A stretch of DNA of 64,000 bases from Christiangramia lutea (GTDB lineage: Bacteria; Bacteroidota; Bacteroidia; Flavobacteriales; Flavobacteriaceae): positions 682,001 to 746,000 of the forward strand of contig NZ_JAKVTV010000001.1 of the NCBI RefSeq assembly GCF_022489035.1, written 5' to 3'. The notes under the pieces were generated by a model. That model was not told where the DNA came from and made no database searches. It saw only the letters and a program-made list of their open reading frames with translations. The stretch's first letter is position 1. The number at the start of each line of letters is the position of its first letter. Positions 25,838-34,995 of the stretch are shown piece by piece. Both the position numbers and the translations under genes were made by a program.

Positions 25838-27685
25838 TTACTCTACTGTAACCGATTTAGCGAGGTTACGAGGCTGATCTACATTTTTCCCTAACATTAC
25901 TGCAATATGGTAAGATAGCAATTGTAACGGAATCGTAGTTAATAAAGGAGTTAAGGATTCCATGGTTTCCGGAACTTCGATCACGTGATCTGCAAGTTCT
26001 CGTACCTCTGTATCTCCTTCAGTAACAATTGCAATGATCTTTCCTTTTCTTGATTTGATCTCCTGAATGTTACTAACAACTTTCTCGTAATGACCTCTTT
26101 TGGTTGCAATTACCACTACGGGCATCTGCTCATCGATTAGTGCAATAGGCCCGTGCTTCATTTCAGCCGCTGGATAACCTTCCGCGTGAATATAGGATAT
26201 CTCTTTAAGTTTTAGTGCGCCTTCAAGTGCAACCGGGAAATTATACCCACGTCCTAAATAAAGGCAGTTTGGAGCATCTTTATATTTAAAAGATACTTCC
26301 TGTATTAACTTGTCAGACTCAAGTGCAACTTTAATTTTCTCTGGAATTCTCTCAAGTTCCTGTAAATGGAACTGGAAGTCACTATGAGAAATAGTCCCTT
26401 TAAACTTTCCAAGTTTAAGAGCCATTAATGTTAGGACAGTGATCTGGGTTGTAAATGCCTTAGTTGAAGCCACACCAATCTCTGGACCGGCGTGTGTATA
26501 AGCACCTGCATGTGTTTCTCTGGAAATTGAAGAACCAACAACATTACATACTCCGAATGCGAAAGCCCCTTTTTCCTTAGCCAGCTTAATAGCTGCCATA
26601 GTATCAGCAGTTTCACCACTTTGAGAAATAGCGATCACAACGTCATTTTCCGATATTACAGGATTTCTATATCTAAATTCAGAAGCATATTCAACTTCTA
26701 CAGGGATCCTGGCGATATCTTCAAAAATATATTCAGCTACCAATCCGGCATGCCATGATGTTCCACAGGCAACAATAATAAAACGTTTTGCATTAGCAAT
26801 ACGCTCCATATTATCATCTACCCCGGCCATTCTTATAAGACCTTGCTCAACCAGCATTCTACCTCTGTAGGTATCACTAATCGCATTAGGCTGCTCATGA
26901 ATCTCCTTCAGCATGAAATGCTCATAACCTCCTTTTTCGATCTGTTCCAGGTTCAATTGAAGTTCCTGGACGTAAGGATCTACTAAAGAATCGTCATGGA
27001 TTTTTCTAATCTTTACTTCTTTATGTCTTCTAATAACCGCCATTTCGCCATCTTCCAGGTAAATTGCATTATTAGTAAATTCAATAAAGGGAGAAGCATC
27101 GGATGCTACAAAGAACTCATCTTCACCAACACCAATTGCTAACGGACTTCCCAGCCTGGCAACAACGATCTCGTCTGGCTTGGTTTTATTAAAAACAGCA
27201 ATAGCATAGGCTCCCACAGTCTGGTTCAGCGCTATCTGAACAGCTTTACCAAGTTTTACTTTTTCCTGGATTATTACATCTTCAATTAGATTAACCAAGA
27301 CTTCAGTATCGGTATCACTTTTAAAAGTATATCCCCTATTCTTAAGCTCTTTTTTAAGAGCATCATAATTCTCAATAATTCCATTGTGAATGATCACAAG
27401 GTCACCGGAATTGGAATAATGCGGATGCGAATTTACATCGTTCGGCTCACCATGGGTAGCCCACCTGGTATGACCTATACCAACGGTACCATTGGTTGAG
27501 ATCTCGCTTTCGAGCCTATCTTTAAGATCAGCGACCTTACCTTTGGTCTTACTCATCTTTAATTCATTTCCATCGTATAAAGCGATACCGGCACTATCAT
27601 AGCCACGGTATTCTAATCTTTGCAGTCCTTTAAGAACAATAGGATAAGCCTCCCTGCGTCCTATATACCCAACAATTCCACACAT
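25838..27685 (-). CDS. glmS: Glutamine--fructose-6-phosphate aminotransferase (isomerizing)
   Basis: Makes glucosamine-6-phosphate for cell-wall precursors. The 615-residue protein begins MCGIVGYIG with the catalytic N-terminal cysteine of the Ntn-type glutaminase. The glutaminase domain runs to about residue 230, followed by two SIS sugar-isomerase domains (VACGTSWHAG, AISQSGETADT, GRGYNFPVALEGALKLKE) and the C-terminal NLAKSVTVE. It begins nine bases after the DUF4270 gene. No glmS ribozyme is visible upstream, as there is no room for one. Confidence 0.98.
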   Translation of the reverse strand: MCGIVGYIGRREAYPIVLKGLQRLEYRGYDSAGIALYDGNELKMSKTKGKVADLKDRLESEISTNGTVGIGHTRWATHGEPNDVNSHPHYSNSGDLVIIHNGIIENYDALKKELKNRGYTFKSDTDTEVLVNLIEDVIIQEKVKLGKAVQIALNQTVGAYAIAVFNKTKPDEIVVARLGSPLAIGVGEDEFFVASDASPFIEFTNNAIYLEDGEMAVIRRHKEVKIRKIHDDSLVDPYVQELQLNLEQIEKGGYEHFMLKEIHEQPNAISDTYRGRMLVEQGLIRMAGVDDNMERIANAKRFIIVACGTSWHAGLVAEYIFEDIARIPVEVEYASEFRYRNPVISENDVVIAISQSGETADTMAAIKLAKEKGAFAFGVCNVVGSSISRETHAGAYTHAGPEIGVASTKAFTTQITVLTLMALKLGKFKGTISHSDFQFHLQELERIPEKIKVALESDKLIQEVSFKYKDAPNCLYLGRGYNFPVALEGALKLKEISYIHAEGYPAAEMKHGPIALIDEQMPVVVIATKRGHYEKVVSNIQEIKSRKGKIIAIVTEGDTEVRELADHVIEVPETMESLTPLLTTIPLQLLSYHIAVMLGKNVDQPRNLAKSVTVE

Positions 27686-27693
27686 ATTTTCTT

Positions 27694-29268
27694 CTAATTA
27701 TAATCGGTATAAAAAATCTTTAATTTTAATCTCTTGTCTTCATCATTAGACATATTCCCATGCAATACTGTACCTGTTGGCGCCAATGAATTCACAGATG
27801 GGATCAAGTCTATTAAAGCTGACATTCCTCTGGTTGCCGACATTAAAGAGCCTCCAATCTGGCCTTGAGATCCTCGAACAACCACAGAGTTGATGTTGGG
27901 TACAATTACCAGGCCTAATTTCACATTTTCAGCATCATTATTTATAATACTGCTTACGTGATTCGTAATTCTAATATTATAATACTTTCCACTCTCATCC
28001 TCTGCTACCAGTTCAGAGAAATTAGTCACGGAAATATCTGGATTTGCAACATTGAAGCTGGCATCCAGAGCATAATCACTTAAAAAAGTATTATTGTTAA
28101 GGTCGTAGAGATATAATCTTCTTGGCTGATCTCCCCCTGCTAGAATATCGTCATTCACGTAAAAAGTAAGACTGGCCTCATTAACTAATAATTCTTCATT
28201 TTTTAAATTTTCCAGCTCCTCTTCATCAGGGAACAATTCAATTACAGCCATACTCCCCTCCTGAGCATTTAGGTAAAGATTTTCTGCTCCCGTTTCAGAA
28301 GATTGAGATGAAATTGCAGCACTTATCTCTTGAGGATATTCTCCTGTAAAAGTATTGAACCTATTACCTCCTACATTTAAAGTAAAGGTCCCTCTCGTTT
28401 GTTCTTCTTCATCCTCATCGGAAGAATCTCTCTTATAATACAGCCTAATTCTAGGAGCTGAATTCTGACCGGAAAAATTTAGAAGTAACTCACTTCCTCC
28501 GGAACCATTTGATTCAGCTTTAATGAATAAGCTTCGGAAATAATCCCTGAAATTACTATTGTTTAATAAATTATCTGTTCCCTGCTGAGCAATGATCTTT
28601 TCCTGAAAGAATTCTACCGGAAGTTTAATTCGTAAAGCCGGATTATTGGCAATGGTATCATTTTCACCATCAACATTTAATTCATAAGAGTCGAATGGTA
28701 GAGCTGATGGCTCAAAATCCTCATCGACGTACAAAGGATCACCAATAATATTTTGTTCAATAGCATCCTGCTGATCTGAATAATATTTCTGACGTTGCTC
28801 GAATCCTACATCAGGATCAAGGTCATTCAGAAAATAGGACGTCTCATAAACCGAAAGCTTAAAAGATTCATCACCATAAATAGAATCCAGTTCATATATA
28901 ATATTATCCTCAGTAGACTCTTCAGACTGGGTCGAAAAGTAAGGTATAACCATCACCACACTATCAAGCTGAGCGTTCTCCCCGAAATTTGGATTTTCAG
29001 AAGACAAACTCAACTGGGTTATGAGGCTGGCGGTACTTTGTCCATAAACAGGATGGTTATGCACCCCCAGAATATAATCTGATAGATTATTGGTTTGAAT
29101 GGAATTTACTTTTTGCGAGTAGGCATTTACCTCAACCTCTCTCATTTCAACATTAGAAGGATTAGTTATAATCTCTCCTCCTATTTCTGAAAACTCATCA
29201 TCGCATCCTACAAAAGCGAAAACAACGGCTAACGCAGCCATCGCCTGGTACAATCTGTTAAATCTCAT
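27694..29268 (-). CDS. DUF4270 lipoprotein
   Basis: A 524-residue exported protein with a signal peptide and lipobox ending at Cys22 (FAFVGC), followed by the acidic DDEFSEIG typical of surface-exposed Bacteroidota lipoproteins. The body is beta-rich and acidic. The family DUF4270 is found in Bacteroidota, often in this same position between a glycogen-synthase-like gene and glmS. Function is unknown. Confidence 0.85.
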   Translation of the reverse strand: MRFNRLYQAMAALAVVFAFVGCDDEFSEIGGEIITNPSNVEMREVEVNAYSQKVNSIQTNNLSDYILGVHNHPVYGQSTASLITQLSLSSENPNFGENAQLDSVVMVIPYFSTQSEESTEDNIIYELDSIYGDESFKLSVYETSYFLNDLDPDVGFEQRQKYYSDQQDAIEQNIIGDPLYVDEDFEPSALPFDSYELNVDGENDTIANNPALRIKLPVEFFQEKIIAQQGTDNLLNNSNFRDYFRSLFIKAESNGSGGSELLLNFSGQNSAPRIRLYYKRDSSDEDEEEQTRGTFTLNVGGNRFNTFTGEYPQEISAAISSQSSETGAENLYLNAQEGSMAVIELFPDEEELENLKNEELLVNEASLTFYVNDDILAGGDQPRRLYLYDLNNNTFLSDYALDASFNVANPDISVTNFSELVAEDESGKYYNIRITNHVSSIINNDAENVKLGLVIVPNINSVVVRGSQGQIGGSLMSATRGMSALIDLIPSVNSLAPTGTVLHGNMSNDEDKRLKLKIFYTDYN

Positions 29269-29291
29269 TTAATACTTTTACTTACTGTTGT

Positions 29292-30101
29292 TTAAGACAA
29301 TACTTTAGTGTCATAAAATTCCTGATAGGCATGTGAGAAATTTTCCTTTTCGGTATATGGCAGGACGGGTTTATTGATCTTATCAATATAGGTTTTCAAA
29401 TCATCAGGAACATTGTCTCCTCCTATTACAACTGCATCTGAATTATCCACTGCAGTTTTCAATAAATTGACAAAATTAGGAGTCTTCAAATGCTTTACAT
29501 TAGAATTTTCCAGTCCGTCAAACAATATTTTCTCTCTCATTTCCTCATCTAACGTTCCATCGAAGCTTTGATTGTAAACAGAGGTAACTATTTTCGAATC
29601 TCTGAACAATGGCTCGTTCCCGTAATAGTTCCTCAAATAAAGAGGCAGAAGAGAAGACAGCCAGCCGTGTACATGGATGATATCTGGAGACCAGTTCAAT
29701 TTTTTAACTGTTTCTATAACCCCCTTGGCAAAGAAGATTGCACGCTCATCGTTATCAGAAAAGAGGTTACCATCCTCATCAGTTAAAGTTGCCTTCCTTT
29801 TAAAATAATCTTCGTTATCTATAAAGTAAACCTGCATTCTCTCTTTAGGAATAGAGGCAACTTTTATGATCAACGGCATATCCAGATCATTAATAACAAG
29901 ATTCATCCCTGATAGCCTTATCACTTCATGCAATTGATGCCTTCTTTCATTGATGTTACCAAACCTCGGCATGAAAATTCTAATTTGCCCGCCCAGGTTA
30001 TTCACCATTTTAGCAGCTTCAAATGAGGTTGATGAGATATCGGTTTCAGGTAAGTAGGGTATAACTTCAGACGAGACGTATAACACTCTCTTATCTTTCA
30101 T
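29292..30101 (-). CDS. Half-length glycogen/starch synthase-like protein (GT5 N-terminal domain only)
   Basis: The 269-residue product matches only the N-terminal Rossmann half of GT5 synthases (normally about 470 residues): LYVSSEVIPYLPE at the start, IRIFMPRFG, and SPDIIHVHGWLSSLLPLYLR in place of the usual HxHDWHTAL. The KxGGLGD ADP-glucose loop is absent, and there is no C-terminal domain. A normal stop and close spacing to DUF4270 argue that this is the natural size, not a broken gene. Glycogen synthase activity is therefore doubtful. Confidence 0.75.
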   Translation of the reverse strand: MKDKRVLYVSSEVIPYLPETDISSTSFEAAKMVNNLGGQIRIFMPRFGNINERRHQLHEVIRLSGMNLVINDLDMPLIIKVASIPKERMQVYFIDNEDYFKRKATLTDEDGNLFSDNDERAIFFAKGVIETVKKLNWSPDIIHVHGWLSSLLPLYLRNYYGNEPLFRDSKIVTSVYNQSFDGTLDEEMREKILFDGLENSNVKHLKTPNFVNLLKTAVDNSDAVVIGGDNVPDDLKTYIDKINKPVLPYTEKENFSHAYQEFYDTKVLS

Positions 30102-30141
30102 AAATTCTTTGCTTTAGTTACGTTTCCGAATAAAAAACACG

Positions 30142-30149
30142 CAAAATTA
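30142..30149 (-). promoter_or_regulatory. -7 box of the GT5-like/DUF4270/glmS unit
   Basis: Minus strand TAATTTTG matches TAnnTTTG, 41 bases before the ATG at 30101. The divergent panC promoter lies next to it. Confidence 0.45.
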
Positions 30150-30155
30150 CAAAAA

Positions 30156-30188
30156 TTTATGCAGATTGCCAGAGAAATATTAAGTTTG
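30156..30188 (+). promoter_or_regulatory. Promoter of panC
   Basis: TTTA (30156-30159), 21 bases, then TAAGTTTG (30181-30188). The -7 box is a full match and the -33 box has three of four bases. It is 23 bases before the panC ATG. Confidence 0.55.
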
Positions 30189-30211
30189 CACGCTGTTAAT
30201 TTTACAACAAA

Positions 30212-31063
30212 ATGCAGATTTTTAGGGAGAAAGATCCACTTATAAAGGCCATTCAGAAGGCAAAATCTGAAAAAAATATCGTTGGACTGGTCCCAACTAT
30301 GGGAGCTTTACATGAAGGCCACCTTTCTCTTGTAAGAAATGCCTTTAAGGAATCTGATCTGGTAGTGGTTAGCATTTTTGTAAATCCTACCCAGTTCAAC
30401 AACAAAGAGGATCTGGAAAAATATCCACGCAATCTGGAAAAGGATATTGAACTTCTTGAAGCTGAATTTCCCAATATCTGGGTTTTCACACCTACCGCTG
30501 AAGAGCTATATGATAATGAAATCCTTTCTGAAAACTTTGATTTTGAAGGACTGGAATCTGTAATGGAAGGAAAATTCAGGAACGGCCATTTTGACGGAGT
30601 TGGAACAGTTGTTAAAAGATTATTCCAAATTGTCACGCCAGATAAGGCCTTTTTTGGTGAAAAGGATTTTCAGCAATTGCAGATCATAAGAAAGCTCACA
30701 GAAAAGACCGGGCTACCGGTGGAAATAGTTGGCTGCCCTATTCTAAGAGAAGATTCCGGACTTGCAAGGTCGTCAAGAAATGAACGTCTAAGTAGCCAAA
30801 ATCGTAAAAAGGCAGCGTTTATTTATGAAACTCTCAAAAATGTAAATATCCTATTTGGCACAGAAAGTGCTAATTACATCACCAAATGGGTAGAAAATAA
30901 ATTCAGGGAACATCCATTTTTAGAATTGGAATATTTCGAGATTGCCGATTCCAGGACTCTGAAGAAAATTAATGAAAAAGAAAAAGGAAAAAATTACCGG
31001 GCATTTATCGCTGTGTATGCAGATGAAATTAGGTTAATCGATAATATCGCTCTGGACAATTAA
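30212..31063 (+). CDS. panC: Pantoate--beta-alanine ligase
   Basis: Joins pantoate and beta-alanine to pantothenate using ATP. The 283-residue protein shows [15 protein letters not shown] with the HIGH-type nucleotide motif, SIFVNPTQF, and [15 protein letters not shown] with the KMSKS-like region further on ([12 protein letters not shown]). It starts the plus-strand pan pair, 8 bases before panD, so both vitamin B5 steps are co-expressed. Confidence 0.97.
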   Translation: MQIFREKDPLIKAIQKAKSEKNIVGLVPTMGALHEGHLSLVRNAFKESDLVVVSIFVNPTQFNNKEDLEKYPRNLEKDIELLEAEFPNIWVFTPTAEELYDNEILSENFDFEGLESVMEGKFRNGHFDGVGTVVKRLFQIVTPDKAFFGEKDFQQLQIIRKLTEKTGLPVEIVGCPILREDSGLARSSRNERLSSQNRKKAAFIYETLKNVNILFGTESANYITKWVENKFREHPFLELEYFEIADSRTLKKINEKEKGKNYRAFIAVYADEIRLIDNIALDN

Positions 31064-31071
31064 ATTTAAAA

Positions 31072-31422
31072 ATGCAGATTCACGTAGTAAAGTCAAAAAT
31101 CCATCGTGTAAAAGTTACAGGTGCAGACCTGAACTATATTGGTAGTATTACCATTGATGAAAACCTCATGGAGGCAGCTAATATTGTTGAAGGCGAAAAA
31201 GTACAAATAGTAAATAATAATAATGGTGAGCGCCTGGAAACTTATGTTATACCAGGGCCTAGAAATACCGGAGAGATCACCCTTAATGGAGCTGCAGCCC
31301 GAAAAGTTGCTAAAGGCGATATCTTAATCATTATTTCTTACGGCATTATGGATATGGAAGAAGCCAAAAGCTTTAAACCATCTTTGGTATTTCCAGACGA
31401 AGAAACAAATCTGTTGAATTAA
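31072..31422 (+). CDS. panD: Aspartate 1-decarboxylase
   Basis: Makes beta-alanine from aspartate with a pyruvoyl group. The 116-residue proenzyme has the self-cleavage site G24-S25 in NYIGSITID, the lysine and tyrosine residues of the active site region near the N-terminus, and [16 protein letters not shown]. Length is normal for the bacterial enzyme. It sits directly after panC. Confidence 0.97.
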   Translation: MQIHVVKSKIHRVKVTGADLNYIGSITIDENLMEAANIVEGEKVQIVNNNNGERLETYVIPGPRNTGEITLNGAAARKVAKGDILIIISYGIMDMEEAKSFKPSLVFPDEETNLLN

Positions 31423-31429
31423 TTTTCCA

Positions 31430-32395
31430 TTGAACAAGAAACTCATTAGAATATTAAAGATCAGTATCCCCTTATTTTTGGGGATTTTTTTGGTCTGGTA
31501 TTCTCTAAAGAGTTCTACCCCAGCTGAACGGCAAAAATTATGGGAAAGCATTCTAGATGCCAATAAGTTCTGGATCGCAGTTTCATTTTTCCTGGGTACG
31601 GTTTCCCATTTTTCCCGGGCATTCCGGTGGAAATTCATGCTTGAACCAATGGGTTACAGAACAACCCAGAAAAACCGGTTTATGGCTGTAATGGTCGCTT
31701 ACCTGGCCAATTTCGGGATCCCTAGGTCTGGAGAGGTTTTAAGAGCTGTCACCCTCTCAACCTATGGAAAGGTTCCCTTCGAAAAAGGCTTCGGAACCAT
31801 TATTTCCGAGAGAGTTGCAGATTTATTAATCCTGATGTTCATTGTTGGAGTAGCATTGATTTTCCAAACCGACGATTTGCTGGCATACCTACAGAATCAA
31901 AACATAAATCCTCTAATCACCCTTTTTATTTTCCTTGGTCTCGTAGGAATAATCATACTCGGACTGAATATTATTCGCCGATCAAACTGGCTACCCTTTC
32001 AGAAATTAAAATCGATTGCAAGAGGCCTATTGGAAGGCATGAAAAGCATCCTGAAAATGGAGCAGAAATGGGCTTTTATATTCCATACCGTTCTTATCTG
32101 GGGATTATATCTAATCATGTTCTTCGTCATAAAATTCAGTATTCCAGAAACAGTGGACACCCCACTAGGGATCATTATGGCTGCATTTGTAGTTGGTTCA
32201 TTTGCGGTTTCCGCAACTAACGGTGGAATAGGCGTTTACCCACTGGCTGTTGGAGGTATTTTGATGTTTTTTGGCATTCAGGATCATGCAGCCGAAGCCT
32301 TTGGCTGGATCGCCTGGACCACGCAAACCGCTGTTGTCCTGCTATTCGGCGGATTATCCTTTATTTTACTACCACTTTTAAACAATAAGAAATAA
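31430..32395 (+). CDS. Lysylphosphatidylglycerol synthase TM-like (UPF0104) flippase-type membrane protein
   Basis: A 321-residue polytopic protein with about eight membrane segments and the UPF0104 pattern: SRAFRWKFMLEPMGY, then YLANFGIPRSGEVLRAV, then GTIISERVADLLILM. It lacks the catalytic domain of MprF, so only the membrane part of the family is present. The start is a TTG at 31430; an in-frame stop lies five codons upstream and no ATG is available. It follows panD by seven bases. Confidence 0.85.
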   Translation: MNKKLIRILKISIPLFLGIFLVWYSLKSSTPAERQKLWESILDANKFWIAVSFFLGTVSHFSRAFRWKFMLEPMGYRTTQKNRFMAVMVAYLANFGIPRSGEVLRAVTLSTYGKVPFEKGFGTIISERVADLLILMFIVGVALIFQTDDLLAYLQNQNINPLITLFIFLGLVGIIILGLNIIRRSNWLPFQKLKSIARGLLEGMKSILKMEQKWAFIFHTVLIWGLYLIMFFVIKFSIPETVDTPLGIIMAAFVVGSFAVSATNGGIGVYPLAVGGILMFFGIQDHAAEAFGWIAWTTQTAVVLLFGGLSFILLPLLNNKK

Positions 32396-32430
32396 TAATT
32401 ATCTTGTAGGTCCGAATCAATACTACACCT

Positions 32431-33579
32431 ATGAAACGATTATTACTATTGCTAATGGCAATCCTATTGCCCTTGGCCAACTTTGCACAGATAAGTTATC
32501 AGAGCTTATCCTCCCAGAAACTGGGTGAAACCAGACAGATCAAGATCCAACTTCCCCGTAATTATGAGGAAAATAAAGATAAACGATACCCCGTGGTAAT
32601 TGTACTTGACGGAGACTACCTTTTTGAGCCTGTTGCGGGAATGGTAGATTATTATTCCTACTGGGAAGACGTTCCGGAAATGATAGTTGTTGGGATAAAT
32701 CAGGATGGAATTCGTATGGAAGACACCTATTATTCTGAACAAAATTTTCTTCCCGAAGGAAAAGGAGCAAAATTCTTTGAATTTATCGGAATGGAGCTAC
32801 TAGCCCAATTAGACCAGAAATACAGAACCGCAAATTTTAGAATTATTGTGGGTCATGATTTCACTTCTAATTTTATCAATTATTATTTATTGAAAGAGAA
32901 CCCGATTTTCCAGGGATACATTAATCTTAGCCCGGATCTTGCTCCAGAAATGGCCAATAGAATTAGTAGTTCACTTAACAGATCAGCCTCCAGGAAATGG
33001 TATTACATGGCTACGGGAAGCTCAGATATTCCTAATCTAAAGGAAAAGATCATCAGCTTTGACAACGACCTGAAAAATATTGAAAATGAGCTGGTAGACT
33101 ATAAATTCGACAATTTTGAAGAAACCACTCATTACTCCCTGGTTGGCAAAGCGATTCCTTCTGCTATTGAAGGCATGTTCGAGATCTACAGGCCTATCTC
33201 TACCAAAGATTATAACGAGAAATTGTTACAAACTTCAGTTTCACCTTCTCAGTATTTAGCTGAAAAGTACACTACTATTGAAGAATTGTACGGACTAAAG
33301 AGAAAGATTAGTTTAAATGATTTTATGGCTGTACATAAGGCTATTGAAAAGACAAGAAACTGGGAAGAATACAAGGAGCTTTATAAAATGGCCCATGATA
33401 ATTATCCTGGAACAATGTTAGGAACCTATTTCGAAGCACGTTACGAAGAAGAAACAGGCAATCCTAAAAAGGCCATGAGAATTTATCAGAATGCCTACGG
33501 GCAGGAAAAAATTGCTTTTCTGAACACAGATTTTATGCTTGAAAAAGCCGATGCGATTAAAAAAGATTTCGGTTATTAG
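32431..33579 (+). CDS. Esterase-like alpha/beta-hydrolase with Asp at the nucleophile position, secreted
   Basis: A 382-residue protein with a signal peptide (about residues 1-19, ending NFA) and an alpha/beta-hydrolase domain of the esterase D type (VVIVLDGDYLFEP, VVGINQDGIRMEDTYY, GYINLSPDL). At the nucleophile elbow, where GHSxGG is expected, the sequence is GHDFTSN with D143. The catalytic serine is therefore absent. The C-terminal 100 residues look helical and TPR-like (YEEETGNPKKAMRIYQNAYG). It may be a binding protein or use an Asp nucleophile as haloalkane dehalogenases do. Confidence 0.8.
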   Translation: MKRLLLLLMAILLPLANFAQISYQSLSSQKLGETRQIKIQLPRNYEENKDKRYPVVIVLDGDYLFEPVAGMVDYYSYWEDVPEMIVVGINQDGIRMEDTYYSEQNFLPEGKGAKFFEFIGMELLAQLDQKYRTANFRIIVGHDFTSNFINYYLLKENPIFQGYINLSPDLAPEMANRISSSLNRSASRKWYYMATGSSDIPNLKEKIISFDNDLKNIENELVDYKFDNFEETTHYSLVGKAIPSAIEGMFEIYRPISTKDYNEKLLQTSVSPSQYLAEKYTTIEELYGLKRKISLNDFMAVHKAIEKTRNWEEYKELYKMAHDNYPGTMLGTYFEARYEEETGNPKKAMRIYQNAYGQEKIAFLNTDFMLEKADAIKKDFGY

Positions 33580-33598
33580 CATAAAATTGATCGATTAA

Positions 33599-34963
33599 AT
33601 GGCTAAGGTTAAGACCACTTATTATTGTCAGAAATGCGGCGCTCAATATTCTAAATGGCAGGGAAAATGTAACTCCTGCGGAGACTGGAATACCATCGTA
33701 GAAGAACTGGTTCAGAAACCAGATCCAAAGGACTGGAAAACCTCAGCTAAAAAGGAGGCGAAGAAAGCCGCAAAGCCATTGTTGATCGCAGAGATCGAAA
33801 AAACACCTCAAAACCGGTTAAACACCGGAAATAATGAATTAGATCGGGTGCTTGGCGGCGGCCTCGTTCCCGGTTCTTTAACTTTGCTGGGTGGAGAACC
33901 CGGTATTGGTAAAAGTACCCTGTTGCTTCAGATCTCTCTCGGACTGAAATATCGCGTACTTTACGTTTCAGGGGAGGAAAGTCAGCAACAAATCAAAATG
34001 CGGGCTGAAAGGATCGACCCTAATCCCGCGAATTGTTTCATTCTCACTGAAACCAAAACCCAGAATATTTTCAGTCAGGTAGAGGAAGTAGAACCGGAAG
34101 TGGTCATTATCGATTCCATCCAAACCCTTTATAGTGACTATATAGAAAGTTCACCTGGAAGCATTTCCCAAATAAGAGAATGCACGGCAGAACTCATAAA
34201 ATTTGCCAAAGAAAGCAATACACCAGTGATCCTTATCGGCCATATTACCAAGGAAGGTAGTATTGCCGGACCAAAGGTTCTGGAACACATGGTAGATACT
34301 GTACTTCAATTCGAAGGAGACAGGAATCATGTTTACCGAATTCTTCGCGCCCATAAGAACAGGTTTGGTTCAACTCATGAACTAGGCATCTATGAAATGC
34401 AGGGAAGCGGCTTGCGAGAAGTTATTAATCCTTCAGAAATACTCATCTCAAAAAACGATGAAGACCTTAGCGGAACTGCTATTGCTTCTACCTTAGAAGG
34501 AATGCGGCCTCTAATGATCGAAATTCAGGCTCTGGTAAGCACCGCAGTTTATGGGACACCTCAGCGCTCCACTACCGGCTATAATGCCAAAAGACTGAAT
34601 ATGCTCCTGGCCGTACTGGAAAAAAGAGCTGGATTCAGACTTGGTGCAAAAGATGTCTTCCTAAATGTCACTGGCGGAATTAGCGTTGATGATCCTGCAA
34701 TAGACCTGGCTGTAATAGCAGCAATTCTATCTTCTAATGAAGACATTTCTTTGGAAAAAGACACCTGTTTTGCCGCGGAAGTTGGCCTTGCCGGGGAAAT
34801 TAGACCTGTAACCAAGATAGAACAGCGTATCCTGGAAGCAGAAAAATTAGGATTCGCCTCCATCATGGTTTCCAAACAAAGCAAGATACCTAAAGCCGAT
34901 TTTCACATTAAAATTATCAGGGTGGCTAAAATAGAAGACGTTGTCGCACACCTGTTTGGGTAG
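33599..34963 (+). CDS. radA: DNA repair protein RadA/Sms
   Basis: Branch-migration ATPase in recombination. The 454-residue protein opens with a four-cysteine zinc finger (CQKCGAQYSKWQGKCNSC), then a RecA-like domain with Walker A GGEPGIGKST, the RadA-specific KNRFG motif (AHKNRFGSTHELG) and a C-terminal Lon-protease-like domain (DVFLNVTGGISVDDPAIDLAV) without catalytic function. Length is typical. Confidence 0.97.
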   Translation: MAKVKTTYYCQKCGAQYSKWQGKCNSCGDWNTIVEELVQKPDPKDWKTSAKKEAKKAAKPLLIAEIEKTPQNRLNTGNNELDRVLGGGLVPGSLTLLGGEPGIGKSTLLLQISLGLKYRVLYVSGEESQQQIKMRAERIDPNPANCFILTETKTQNIFSQVEEVEPEVVIIDSIQTLYSDYIESSPGSISQIRECTAELIKFAKESNTPVILIGHITKEGSIAGPKVLEHMVDTVLQFEGDRNHVYRILRAHKNRFGSTHELGIYEMQGSGLREVINPSEILISKNDEDLSGTAIASTLEGMRPLMIEIQALVSTAVYGTPQRSTTGYNAKRLNMLLAVLEKRAGFRLGAKDVFLNVTGGISVDDPAIDLAVIAAILSSNEDISLEKDTCFAAEVGLAGEIRPVTKIEQRILEAEKLGFASIMVSKQSKIPKADFHIKIIRVAKIEDVVAHLFG

Positions 34964-34995
34964 AAATGGCATAATTACTGCTATAATTGAGTAGC

